A DNA stretch of 64,000 nucleotides, taken from the NCBI GenBank assembly GCA_016715245.1, contig JADKAS010000002.1, positions 62,001 through 126,000 on the forward strand. The letters are read 5' to 3'. Source of the DNA: Saprospiraceae bacterium. Lineage in GTDB: Bacteria > Bacteroidota > Bacteroidia > Chitinophagales > Saprospiraceae. The notes under the pieces were generated by a model. The model was not told the DNA's origin. It worked only from the letters and a program-made list of their open reading frames with translations, and searched no databases. Positions within the stretch are counted from its first letter, which is position 1, and every line of letters begins with the position of its first letter. The translations under genes were made by a program, and so were the position numbers. Below, piece by piece: positions 50,052 through 59,222 of this stretch.

Positions 50052-51903
50052 TTAATACCTTATGTCAAATTTTCTAACCTTTTCCACAATACCATTTTCT
50101 TTATTGATTTCTACAATAAGCTTGACGTTATTACATTCATCATAATAATAGTCATATTTGGTATTATAATCGTCAGGGGGTGATATCTTAAGATTTCCGC
50201 TCACCGTATGCAACATGGTAATGCCATGCAGATAGGCATCTTTAAGATATATTGAATCCAACGCTATCACTTCATCGACAAAACTATGGTCATCCCTATG
50301 GTTGTGATGAACCCAGACACTGTCCTTTTTATACGTGAAAGTTTCTGTTGAAGGCTCAAAAAATTTTGGATAATCTCTAACTTTTATAACCTTATTTCCT
50401 CTTAGTTCGTAAATAGTTGAGTCTGAAGATAAAGAACCTTTAGAAATCATTTTAATCACAGGAGCGTTGGGATCATAATGATACGATTCTGTTATAAATC
50501 TTCCACCTATCACTTCGCCGGTCCTGCGCTGTACTAATTTCCCATTTTGATAGGTGTCCTTCCAACTATAGTACGAAGGTGTTTTCATTAATTCCATATA
50601 GTCGGTATACGTTGTATCTGATTTCCAGTGAATACCATTCCATTCTTTGTATTCTATGGAAGATATTTCGCAATCGGCATTTTTACTTTTTGTGAGCAGA
50701 TTGTCATTTGTAATCAGATTCGATCCTTCCAGGTCACTTCTGTTGTATAGGGCAAACAGACCTTTTTTAGTACTACATAAAATATCTGTATCTTGATCAT
50801 TATCCAGGTCGGCACAAAGTGAAAATACGGTGGCGGCCGATACTAAAATTTTATCGACATCATAAAGATGGTAACCATGGCTGGTAATGATGACCGGTTT
50901 GTCTGCCTGGTTGTTGATGACCATTTCATTTTTTCCGTTTTTGTCAAAATCTGTCAGGTGGATTTGTGTTGGTTCAAATCCTTTTTTCAATATTTCTTCA
51001 CAGGCATAATAATCTTCATGCACAAAGGAATACAGCTTTGTCTTTCCTGTTTTAAAAGAGGTGGCCAAAATATCATCATAACCGTCATGGTCAAAGTCTA
51101 CCCATGCACAACTATTGATACCGGAAAACGTATTATCAATTTCCAATTTTTTGGCGATATCCCATTTTTTGGAAAGTTTTACAAGGAGCAAGGTCGCAGT
51201 TTTATAGTCAGGGATAATCAATTCGACAGCAGAATCTTTGTTTTTTCTGATACACATTTCACCAAATACATGGACTTTCGGGTCAAAAAGTGACATGGTG
51301 TACTGAAGTGGTTTGCGGCTCATTGCTTTATGTATTGAATAGGGAGCTACCCCATATATAAAATCCGGAAGGGCATCCCTGTTAATATCTTCTGCGACAA
51401 GTGACGTTATTGTAGCCGGGCTAGTTACCAAGAGGTGAGAAACCCATTGACGGGTATCTTTATTCTGAATATATCCCACTATAGACTTATCCACGATGGC
51501 TATAATATCTTGTTGTTGGTCATTATTGATATCTTGCATCAATATCTTTGATACTTTTTGTGCCAGTGTATCAATGACCCTTGTTTCATATTGATTGTTG
51601 GCATATTTCAGACAATGTATATATCCTTTTGAATAATTTGAACACAATATCTCAGGAATACCATCTTTGTCCATATCGCCAACATAAATCTTGTTGTTTG
51701 GGATGGAATGGATTATTTTCTCTTCAAAATAATAGGTGGCTTTTTTGTACAAAAAGTTTAAAGGTAGTTTGGCATATCTTCCTTCTCCTGCAACAACACT
51801 TCTGTTATCTGTCATTTGATTTTTTGTCTGTAGTTTTTATCTGAGCCAACGATTGAAAAGAAAATACCAATAAAAACAGGAAATTTATAAAAGTTCTTTG
51901 CAT
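50052..51903 (-). CDS. Secreted FG-GAP/VCBS-repeat protein (frameshifted near 5' end)
   Basis: The main frame begins at 51815 without a signal peptide. Just upstream, one frame away, lies a good signal peptide (start 51903; MQRTFINFLFLLVFSFQSLA). Removing one base from the run at 51820-51825 joins the two as TTDKNQMTDNRSVVAG. The body has FG-GAP/VCBS repeats with calcium-type loops: VGDMDKDGIPEILC, QDINNDQQQDIIA, VDFDHDGYDDILA, TDFDKNGKNEMVI and ADLDNDQDTDILC. The last ~170 residues are a different beta domain with SYYSWKDTYQNGKLVQ. Likely an extracellular or periplasmic beta-propeller of unknown ligand. Confidence 0.8.
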
Positions 51904-51932
51904 TTAAACAGATGATATTTATTGTGTTTATT

Positions 51933-52592
51933 CTATGAATGAGTGTTGATTACTTTTGCCGGACTTCCATAGGCAATGGTGTGATCAGGAATATTTTTAG
52001 TAACAAGAGAACCACTTCCTATAACACAATGGCTGCCTATGACAACACCATCATTGATAATAGTGCCTGCCCCAATCGTGGTATGAGCGCCAATATGACA
52101 CATTCCGTTGATAATGGCGCCGGGATTTATATTCACAAAATCACCAATAGTAGTGTGGTGGCCAATAATCGCTCCTCTGTTGATCAGGGCTGCTTTCCCA
52201 ACGGATACATAGGGGGCGATGGTTACATTGGGTTCGATTCTGACACCTTCCTCTATCGTTATGTGATGCGGAAGAACAACACTCGGGTGTATGAGCGACG
52301 GCAAAACTATATTATCTCTGTCTTTGTCAAAACGCTTCCATAAAAACTGCCTTGAATCCGGACTCATGCCGGCGAGAAAAGCAAAAACAGGTCTATCCGC
52401 TTTAAAATCCTCTTCATTAACCATCGCAATGTGGTGTAGATCTTCATTCCATGGATGCTGTGGTGTAAATTTCCGGTTGATGACAATAGATATTTCCAAT
52501 GATTTTTTGTGAATGGCGTACAGTGTCTCAAATATCATAGTTATGGCATATTCATTGTCACCGAATATTACCCATTTTTGTTTTGTGGCCAT
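51933..52592 (-). CDS. NeuD/PglD-like sugar O- or N-acyltransferase
   Basis: 219 residues. The N-terminal ~90 residues form a nucleotide-sugar-binding Rossmann-like part (KWVIFGDNEYAITMIFE). The rest is a left-handed beta-helix of hexapeptide repeats (IEEGVRIEPNVTIAPYVSVG, INRGAIIGHHTTIGDFVNIN, GSHCVIGSGSLVTKNI). The catalytic His is in the conserved GHHTTIG segment. These enzymes acetylate UDP-amino sugars or sialic acids. Starts 3 nt after the BKACE stop. It may supply the acylation step to the glycan operon on the other strand. Confidence 0.85.
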   Translation of the reverse strand: MATKQKWVIFGDNEYAITMIFETLYAIHKKSLEISIVINRKFTPQHPWNEDLHHIAMVNEEDFKADRPVFAFLAGMSPDSRQFLWKRFDKDRDNIVLPSLIHPSVVLPHHITIEEGVRIEPNVTIAPYVSVGKAALINRGAIIGHHTTIGDFVNINPGAIINGMCHIGAHTTIGAGTIINDGVVIGSHCVIGSGSLVTKNIPDHTIAYGSPAKVINTHS

Positions 52593-52595
52593 CTT

Positions 52596-53429
52596 TTATC
52601 TTTTTATATTTGGATTGTAAAAACCAAGGTCACCAAATTCTTTTGGGCTCATAAGTTTGACTTCGAGTTCATTGGCTATCCGATGGATTCTTTTCAATAT
52701 ATCGGCATTTTTTGCTTTGATGGTTTTCGATCGGTCATAATAAAGATTATCTTCTGTTCCCGTTCTGACACCTCCACCATTGAGCAAACCCATGAGATTG
52801 GCTTTTAGTTGCTGATCACCAATTCCCCCTAAGGCCCAGTAACTTTGTTCCGGCAATAGTCTAATAGCTAAACCAATCTGATCCGGTTCGGTCTGTATAC
52901 CGGAAATGTTGCCGGAAATAATATTAAAATAATAAGGAGGTTTGAGGATTCCTTTTTTTATCAAAAATCCGGCATAATTAATCATACCTAAATCAAAAAT
53001 TTCAAGTTCAGGTTTGACACCTGATGCCGACATTTTTTCAGCAAGACGCTCAATCATTTCAGGGTCGTTGACAGAAGCTGACTTGGGAAAATTAAGAGAA
53101 TTTAATGTCAAAGAGCCCATATCAGGAAATAGCTCCAATACTTCAGACCTGAATTCGAAAGTGTTGAAGTTTCGGCCACTTAAAGAAGTACAAATAACCA
53201 GTTCCGGAGCATACAATCTTATTTTTTCGATTATTTTTATATATTCAGATGCTTTGTAGGTGGGTTTTTGATCTGCGTCTCTGGCATGCAGATGAACAAT
53301 CGTTATTCCAATTTCGTTGGCAGCTAGCACCTCTTCAATAATTTCTTCGGCCGTAACAGGTACATAAGGAGACATCTGTTTTGTAGGAATCATGCCTGTC
53401 GGAGCAAAATTAATGATAAAGGAGTCCAT
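52596..53429 (-). CDS. BKACE-family (beta-keto acid cleavage) enzyme
   Basis: 277 residues. The TIM-barrel family that cleaves 3-keto-5-aminohexanoate and related beta-keto acids with acetyl-CoA. Visible metal-binding segment IVHLHARDADQKPTY (the HLHARD motif) and GSLTLNSLNFPKSASV. The C-terminus ends GFYNPNIKR. The family is broad, so the actual substrate is unknown. The operon with a NeuD-like transferase and its divergent position before a glycan operon suggest a role in making or modifying an unusual sugar, which is only an inference. Confidence 0.82.
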   Translation of the reverse strand: MDSFIINFAPTGMIPTKQMSPYVPVTAEEIIEEVLAANEIGITIVHLHARDADQKPTYKASEYIKIIEKIRLYAPELVICTSLSGRNFNTFEFRSEVLELFPDMGSLTLNSLNFPKSASVNDPEMIERLAEKMSASGVKPELEIFDLGMINYAGFLIKKGILKPPYYFNIISGNISGIQTEPDQIGLAIRLLPEQSYWALGGIGDQQLKANLMGLLNGGGVRTGTEDNLYYDRSKTIKAKNADILKRIHRIANELEVKLMSPKEFGDLGFYNPNIKR

Positions 53430-53501
53430 TCAGAATTTTATTAAAAATTGTCCAAAAATAGATATTAGTTATATATTAGGCACTATATTATGATTATTTT
53501 A

Positions 53502-53509
53502 TATATTTG
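53502..53509 (+). promoter_or_regulatory. -7 box for the glycan operon
   Basis: TATATTTG matches TAnnTTTG, 41 nt before the first start codon of the operon (53551). The -33 region is degenerate. Confidence 0.5.
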
Positions 53510-53550
53510 TTTTTTTATAAAGCATTATTTAATACTCTAATAAACTTAAA

Positions 53551-55152
53551 ATGGCGGCTATTCAAGAGAACATCTCCAGATCAGCCATGATATTGATAAC
53601 AGGTATCGTTGGTCTCGTTTTTGTCTATTCAAGGATGCGTTTTATGGAAGTGCCATTTGACAGAGATGAGGGCAGCTATCTCTACATGGGATATAGTTTT
53701 ATCAAGGGATACATCCCCTATGTGGACTTTTATGAAATGAAACCTCCCGGCATATTTCTCGTGTATGGTTTGTTTCATATTTTATTCGGGTCATCGACCT
53801 TTTTATTGCATTTCGGATTATTGCTTTTGCAGTTATACACGGCCTGGCTGGTGTACAAAATTGTGGCATCCATGTTTCAGCGACAACAACCCGGTATGCT
53901 GGCAGCCTGTGTATATGTTATATTTAATCTCAGTCCCAACTTTATGGGATTTGGAATAATGAGTGAGCATTTTTTATTTTGTTTGTGCTTCTTTCCATGT
54001 ATTTTTTTGGTAAAACCTATGGGTCAAAAAGTAATCACAAATATGTTTGTTGCAGGTTTGTTTTTTGGAATGGCGGCGATGATAAGGCAACATGCCATCT
54101 TTTTTGTTTTGCCTGTTCTGATGTTGATTATTCATAGATCCAGGTCGGAAAAAGGATCGTGGTTTAAAAATATTTTATATTTTGCTTCAGGCAGTATGGC
54201 CGTCATTATTGCCCTTGTTGGTTATGTGGCGGTGAGGGGTGGATTTGAAGAAATGGTGTACTGGATTTTTACACACCCTTCAGAAAAATATATTACCAAA
54301 GTATCCTGGGCAGATGGGCAACCACATTTAATGGGTTATATAAACAACATTTTTTTTGAAAGACATTTTCCCATGGTCATATTGTTTGGTGTTGGACTGG
54401 TTTTTATAATAAAAAACATTTTTAAAAATAATTTGAGGTGGGAAAACAGTATTGCCCTTTTATTTTTTGTGGGAGCCTTTTTAACTGTTTTTCCGGGATT
54501 CCGGTTTTACGGACATTACTGGTTGATGGTTTTTCCTTTTTTGGCGATCATTGCCGGGTTGTGGTTGGACTCCCTCACTTCAGACTTGTTCAGATATTCT
54601 TCAATAGCCGTTGTGGCCATACTTTTTCTTATTCAGATTACAAAAAATAACGATTTGTATTTTAAAATAAAGGCTGACCAAATCTACCAAAGAATGTATG
54701 AAGCCAATCCCAATTATTCTTTACAGAAAATTACAAAATACCTGAAAAGGAAAATCAAAGAAAAAGATGAAATTTTTGTATTTGGATCGGAACCACAAGC
54801 GTATTACGAACTGAAAAAAATTTCGGCTCAGCCACATGTATTCATCAGTTATTTGCACTTGCCTTCTGACAGAGCCCTAGCAGGACAAAGGCAGACCATG
54901 ACGTACATGACAAATCAAAAACCCGAGTTTATTATCCATTTACAAAATCCTATTTCTATAGGAATGAAAGAAAACAGTCATCAGGATTTGTACCAATGGA
55001 TATTTAGCTTTGAGGACCAATACTACGAAAAAATAGCTTTGGCAGAAATGAATGGACGAAATAAACCTGTCTACTATTACGGTAATGAAGCCAACAGAGA
55101 ACCCACAACGGATAATTATATTTTCCTTTACCAAAGAAGACAAACCAGATGA
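53551..55152 (+). CDS. GT39-type membrane glycosyltransferase
   Basis: 533 residues with many hydrophobic segments (roughly ten) from residue ~12 to ~370 and a soluble C-terminal ~160 residues. The first external loop carries PFDRDEGSYLYMGYSF and YVDFYEMKPPGIFLVYGL, the DE motif and MKPPG typical of PMT/ArnT-like transferases that take sugars from polyprenyl phosphate. Gene 1 of the operon; it overlaps the next gene by ATGA. It probably transfers the sugar to a polymer or lipid at the periplasmic face; the acceptor is unknown. Confidence 0.85.
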   Translation: MAAIQENISRSAMILITGIVGLVFVYSRMRFMEVPFDRDEGSYLYMGYSFIKGYIPYVDFYEMKPPGIFLVYGLFHILFGSSTFLLHFGLLLLQLYTAWLVYKIVASMFQRQQPGMLAACVYVIFNLSPNFMGFGIMSEHFLFCLCFFPCIFLVKPMGQKVITNMFVAGLFFGMAAMIRQHAIFFVLPVLMLIIHRSRSEKGSWFKNILYFASGSMAVIIALVGYVAVRGGFEEMVYWIFTHPSEKYITKVSWADGQPHLMGYINNIFFERHFPMVILFGVGLVFIIKNIFKNNLRWENSIALLFFVGAFLTVFPGFRFYGHYWLMVFPFLAIIAGLWLDSLTSDLFRYSSIAVVAILFLIQITKNNDLYFKIKADQIYQRMYEANPNYSLQKITKYLKRKIKEKDEIFVFGSEPQAYYELKKISAQPHVFISYLHLPSDRALAGQRQTMTYMTNQKPEFIIHLQNPISIGMKENSHQDLYQWIFSFEDQYYEKIALAEMNGRNKPVYYYGNEANREPTTDNYIFLYQRRQTR

Positions 55153-55550
55153 TGTTACCGCATATTATTCAATTTCAGCAAAAAGGAAAAGAAGAGGAAG
55201 GTTATTTATCTATTGTTTCTGACCAGGAATTACCTTTTGAAATAAAACGTGTATTCTGGGCATACGGTACACCTGAACATGAGATGAGGGGCAAACATGC
55301 ACACAAAAAGACAGAGATGGTATTGATAGCCGTGAACGGTGAAATTGTGGTCACCTGTACGGTAATGCCAAACTATACAAAAGATTTTACACTAAACAAT
55401 GCAAATGTCGGTTTATACATTCCTGCTTTGTGCTGGCACACGATGAAATACACCAAAAATGCCGTACAACTTGTTCTTGTCAATTCTCTTTATGATGAAA
55501 ATGATTATATCAGAGATTATAAACAATTTTTAAAAGCTTCCCGGGTATGA
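55149..55550 (+). CDS. FdtA-like dTDP-sugar 3,4-ketoisomerase (cupin)
   Basis: 133 residues. The WxcM/FdtA-like cupin family: the core has FWAYGTPEHEMRGKHAHKKT (Tyr39, His50, His52), which includes the catalytic HxH pair, and continues NGEIVVTCTV and GLYIPALCWHTM. Such enzymes turn dTDP-4-keto-6-deoxyglucose into the 3-keto isomer. Coupled by ATGA overlaps on both sides. With the DegT aminotransferase downstream it points to a dTDP-3-amino-3,6-dideoxyhexose; whether the product has the galacto or gluco form cannot be told. Confidence 0.82.
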   Translation: MMLPHIIQFQQKGKEEEGYLSIVSDQELPFEIKRVFWAYGTPEHEMRGKHAHKKTEMVLIAVNGEIVVTCTVMPNYTKDFTLNNANVGLYIPALCWHTMKYTKNAVQLVLVNSLYDENDYIRDYKQFLKASRV

Positions 55551-56467
55551 TCATTAGAAAATATGAAACATCTGATGAAAAAAACTGGGAAGATCTTGTG
55601 AAAAAATGTAAAAATCCTGCCTTTGTATTGACCAGGAGATTTTTGCAATACCATGAAAATAAGTTTGATGATTATTCTTTAGTAGTCTACAATGACAATT
55701 TCCTTATTGCCGCACTTCCAGCTTGCAGGCAGGAAAATGTATGGTATGCACATCCGGGTCTCCCCTTTGCCGATCTCATCATGGCTGACAGGTACAAATG
55801 GACGATGACCAAGGATATCGTTTCAAAAATAATATCATTTCTCAAGGAAGCCGGCTTTACGGAAATGATAGTGAAGATCATGCCACAGATGTACAAAAAG
55901 TTGCCGGGAGACGAATGGCTTTATTATTTGAGGAATTATGGTGCAAGGCTTTTCGAACAAAAACTAACTACGGCAATACCTCTTATTGAATACGAAAATA
56001 TACGTAAGGATGTTATCAATATTTCCAAACAAAATAAACGAAATTTCATCATCAAAGAAGCCGGCGACCAACTTACGGATTTATACGAATTGATGAAAAA
56101 AAATATGGCAGAAAAATATAATTCTTTGCCAACCCACACTTTGGCAGACCTTCTCAAACTACAAAAACTATTTCCTGAAAAAATAAATTGTATCGCAGGA
56201 TTTGAAGGGGAAGAACTTAAAGGAGGAATCATACTTTTTATCTACGAAAGTGTAGTAAAAGTGCAGTATATATTCAGTAGCCAACAATTTCTGGCTGATG
56301 TTTTATTGCTAAAAACAGTGGAATTATACAGGTCCGGTTATACATTTATTGACCTTGGCACGTCAAATTCACTGCCAAATAATGAGATTAATTACGGTGT
56401 TTTACAATTTAAAGCCAAAAACGGAGGTAAAGCTTTTATTGTAGAATCTTATGAATTACTTTTTTGA
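55547..56467 (+). CDS. GNAT/FemAB-like acyltransferase
   Basis: 306 residues. The N-terminal KYETSDEKNWEDLVKKCKNP and the segment LACRQENVWYAHPGLPFADL have the layout of FemAB-type GNAT proteins, and the C-terminal half has the second GNAT lobe (GYTFIDLGTSNS, YGVLQFKAKNGGKAFIVESY). In a glycan operon this probably acylates or aminoacylates the amino sugar. The active acceptor is unknown. It overlaps the cupin gene by ATGA and lies 16 nt before the GT2 gene. Confidence 0.75.
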   Translation: MIIRKYETSDEKNWEDLVKKCKNPAFVLTRRFLQYHENKFDDYSLVVYNDNFLIAALPACRQENVWYAHPGLPFADLIMADRYKWTMTKDIVSKIISFLKEAGFTEMIVKIMPQMYKKLPGDEWLYYLRNYGARLFEQKLTTAIPLIEYENIRKDVINISKQNKRNFIIKEAGDQLTDLYELMKKNMAEKYNSLPTHTLADLLKLQKLFPEKINCIAGFEGEELKGGIILFIYESVVKVQYIFSSQQFLADVLLLKTVELYRSGYTFIDLGTSNSLPNNEINYGVLQFKAKNGGKAFIVESYELLF

Positions 56468-56483
56468 TTAAATCGATTTCAAA

Positions 56484-57434
56484 ATGGATCAGCGACAAAT
56501 ATTATCCATCATTATTCTTTCTTATGAAAGTGAAAAAAATATTGAATCCATTACCCGTAAGGTAATACACACTATGAAGGAGGAAAATATCCCTTTTGAG
56601 ATCATCATTATGGATGACGGGTCAAAAGATCAATCCTACCGCATTGCCCAAAATTTAAGTGCTTCAAATGACAATATAAAAACCTTTCAACTCAGTAAAA
56701 ATTTTAACAGTCCCTATGCCATGTTTGCCGGATTGAGTATGAGTCGGGGCGCCTGCGCTGTCGTCATACCGGATGATTTACAAAGGCCGTTACATACAGT
56801 AGTCGCTCAATACAGGAAATGGCAGGAGGGAGCAAAAATTGTAATTGCTTACCGGGCAAGCAGAGAGGATGGGATATTGAGCGACTTGTTTTCTTCTTTT
56901 TATTATTTTATCATGAATACATTTTCGAAGGTGAACTTTCCTCCGGGTGGGGCTCATGGATTTCTGGCCGACAGGGAGGTAGTCGATATTCTTGTCAACA
57001 GGATAAGTCATAAAAACACATCGCCCATTATTGAAGTCCTTCAACTGGGGTTTGATCCGGTTTTTATACCTTTCGACAGACCGAAGTCAACTACAGAATC
57101 CAGATGGACACTCAAAAAAAAGATTTCTCTAGCCATGAATACTTTTTTTGCCAGCTCAACTTTTCCCGTCAAACTGGTTACTTTTTTTGGTTTTTGTATG
57201 TTTTCCATAGCGTTTATTGTTTCTTTGTTTGTCATCTATGCCAAAATATTTACCGACAATACCTTGTTTGGATTTCCGGTTCCGGGTTGGGCTACCATTA
57301 TCCTGGTCACTATGTTTTTTAATGGAATGACGATGCTCTCTCTGGGTATCATTGCTGAATATATCTGGCGTATTTTTGAAGAAGTAAAAGGAAGACCGCC
57401 ATACATCATTAGAAATAAAAATGAAGAATCTTGA
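56484..57434 (+). CDS. GT2 glycosyltransferase, polyprenyl-phosphate type with two membrane helices
   Basis: 316 residues. The GT-A domain fills the first ~230 residues (ILSYESEKNIESITRK, IIIMDDGSKDQSY with the DDGS nucleotide motif, VVIPDDLQRP). Two C-terminal helices follow (VKLVTFFGFCMFSIAFIVSL and a second near IILVTMFFNGMTMLSLGI). This is the DPM1/GtrB architecture, transferring a sugar from a nucleotide donor to polyprenyl phosphate on the cytoplasmic side. It would supply the GT39 enzyme. Its stop codon overlaps the TTG start of the next gene. Confidence 0.87.
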   Translation: MDQRQILSIIILSYESEKNIESITRKVIHTMKEENIPFEIIIMDDGSKDQSYRIAQNLSASNDNIKTFQLSKNFNSPYAMFAGLSMSRGACAVVIPDDLQRPLHTVVAQYRKWQEGAKIVIAYRASREDGILSDLFSSFYYFIMNTFSKVNFPPGGAHGFLADREVVDILVNRISHKNTSPIIEVLQLGFDPVFIPFDRPKSTTESRWTLKKKISLAMNTFFASSTFPVKLVTFFGFCMFSIAFIVSLFVIYAKIFTDNTLFGFPVPGWATIILVTMFFNGMTMLSLGIIAEYIWRIFEEVKGRPPYIIRNKNEES

Positions 57435-58534
57435 AGGTACCCTATATTGACCTCAAAGCAGGACATGATCACATCAAAGGAGAAATTCATGAAGCCATTT
57501 CACGTGTGGTAGAAAATTCATGGTACATATTGGGAGAAGAAGTTTCAACTTTTGAGAAAGCATATGCAGACTATTCGGGAACAAAATATGCGATAGGTGT
57601 AGGGAATGGGCTCGACGCCATCTCACTTATCCTTAAAGCCGTTGGTTTCGGTCATGGTGATGAAGTTATTGTGCCCAGCAACACCTACATAGCCACCTGG
57701 ATGGCCGTTTCCGGAACCGGTGCTACCATCGTTCCTGTAGAACCGGATATAAGAAGTGGGAATATAGACCCACTTGCTATTGAGACCAAAATAAATAGTA
57801 AAACGAAAGCAATATTGCCAGTGCACCTACATGGATGTATGGCAGATATGGCCGCCATCAAAAAGATAGCAGAAAAACATCGCCTTTTTGTAATCGAAGA
57901 CAATGCCCAGGCGCAAGGTGCCATCTTGGATGGAAAAAAGAGTGGTTCTTTCGGTATTGCCGGTGCCACCAGTTTTTATCCCGGCAAAAACCTGGGCTGT
58001 ATGGGTGATGGAGGGGCTGTCACCACAGATGATGAAGAGATTTACAAAAAAATAAAAAGATACAGAAACTATGGCTCCGATATAAAATATGTTCATGAAG
58101 TATTAGGTGTCAATTCAAGACTTGACGAAATACAAGCCGCCATCCTAAAAGTAAAACTGAAATATCTGGATGACTGGAACGATAAAAGAAGAAAAATCGC
58201 TGAAAAATATAATGCCCTATTGTCGGGTTGCGAACAAGTTATCACCCCTGAAAATATTTCCGATGCATCGATGGTGCACCACATTTACCGAATTCGCACT
58301 ACTCAAAGAGATAAACTCAGACTTCATCTTGAAAATAAGGGAATTCAAACACTTATTCACTATCCTATACCACCCCATTTACAAAAAGCGTATGAACATC
58401 TTCCATTTGGGAAGGGCGCCTTTCCTATTGCAGAAGAACTGGCTACCACTTCTTTGAGTCTCCCATTGTATCCGTTTATGGAGGAAGATAAAATAGCGTA
58501 TGTTGGAGAAAGTGTGGTATCTTTTTTTGAATAA
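57431..58534 (+). CDS. DegT/DnrJ/EryC1 aminotransferase (FdtB-like)
   Basis: PLP aminotransferase of 367 residues. The start is TTG at 57431, overlapping the upstream stop as TTGA; it gives MKVPYIDLKAGHDHIKGEIH, the family N-terminus, and no in-frame ATG is near it. Motifs: IGVGNGLDAISL, PSNTYIATWMAV, HLHGCMADMAAI, the PLP-binding Lys at about residue 186 in FYPGKNLGCMGDGGA, and NSRLDEIQAAIL. The likely product is a dTDP-3-amino-3,6-dideoxyhexose made from the FdtA-like step. Last gene of the operon. Confidence 0.9.
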   Translation: MKVPYIDLKAGHDHIKGEIHEAISRVVENSWYILGEEVSTFEKAYADYSGTKYAIGVGNGLDAISLILKAVGFGHGDEVIVPSNTYIATWMAVSGTGATIVPVEPDIRSGNIDPLAIETKINSKTKAILPVHLHGCMADMAAIKKIAEKHRLFVIEDNAQAQGAILDGKKSGSFGIAGATSFYPGKNLGCMGDGGAVTTDDEEIYKKIKRYRNYGSDIKYVHEVLGVNSRLDEIQAAILKVKLKYLDDWNDKRRKIAEKYNALLSGCEQVITPENISDASMVHHIYRIRTTQRDKLRLHLENKGIQTLIHYPIPPHLQKAYEHLPFGKGAFPIAEELATTSLSLPLYPFMEEDKIAYVGESVVSFFE

Positions 58535-58572
58535 AATATTCATTAGGGTCAGCAAAAATTTCTGTCATATTT

Positions 58573-58602
58573 TTTGCGAAACCAAAAGCTTGCATATATT
58601 TG
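58573..58602 (+). promoter_or_regulatory. Bacteroidetes promoter before the SRPBCC gene
   Basis: TTTG at 58573-58576 and TATATTTG at 58595-58602 are 18 nt apart, close to the usual spacing of the -33 and -7 boxes. The start codon is 32 nt downstream. It lies just past the end of the aminotransferase gene. Confidence 0.65.
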
Positions 58603-58634
58603 CCGCCTATACGTTTAATAACCGCTTGATAAAA

Positions 58635-59051
58635 ATGAATCCAACAAAAATCACCATCAAAGCCGAAGTATCGGCTAACAGACAAAAAGTTTGGGACTAC
58701 TACACACAACCCAATCACATTACAAACTGGAATTTTGCCGATCCAGGTTGGCATTGCCCGAAAGCCTCAAATGACATGAAAATTGGAGGGAAATATATGG
58801 CAAGAATGGAAGCCAAAGACGGCAGTTTCGGTTTTGACTTTGAAGCATTTTATAATGAGATTGTTGTTGGTGAAAAATTCACCTATACTATGACGGACAA
58901 CAGAAAGGTAGATGTCCATTTCAAAGACCTTGGGGACAAAACGGAAGTAACCGTCACTTTTGATGCTGAAAACGAAAATCCCGTTGAGATGCAAGAACAA
59001 GGATGGCAATTGATTCTTGACAACTTCAAAAAATACACCGAAAACCATTAA
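58635..59051 (+). CDS. SRPBCC/AHSA1-like protein
   Basis: Start at 58635 (MNPTKITIKAEVSANRQKVW), chosen for family fit and the promoter just upstream; an open frame extends back to 58500. About 138 residues with the START-like layout: DYYTQPNHITNWNFADPGWH, then GGKYMARMEAKDGSFGFDFE, then EQGWQLILDNFKKYTE, typical of AHSA1 (Hsp90-activator-like) proteins. Such proteins bind hydrophobic ligands; ligand and role unknown. Single gene. Confidence 0.8.
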   Translation: MNPTKITIKAEVSANRQKVWDYYTQPNHITNWNFADPGWHCPKASNDMKIGGKYMARMEAKDGSFGFDFEAFYNEIVVGEKFTYTMTDNRKVDVHFKDLGDKTEVTVTFDAENENPVEMQEQGWQLILDNFKKYTENH

Positions 59052-59056
59052 GGGAA

Positions 59057-59206
59057 GCAATGAGTTCAATTGTCCTTCGGACGCAATAAATTCAATTGTC
59101 CTGCGGACGCAATTGGCTACGCTGCAATAAGTTCAATTGTCCTGCGGACGCAATTGGCTTCGCTGCAATGAGTTCAATTGTCCTGCGGACGCAAATAGCT
59201 ACGCTG
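59057..59206. repeat. Tandem repeat array A (four units)
   Basis: Four units of about 41 bp: 59057-59086 (shortened), 59087-59124, 59125-59165 and 59166-59206. The core is TTCAATTGTCCTGCGGACGC, followed by AATTGGCTACGCTG. Each contains a small palindrome, GTCC-TGC-GGAC. Units abut with no spacer sequence. Confidence 0.85.
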
Positions 59207-59222
59207 TAATACTTATCGGCCA

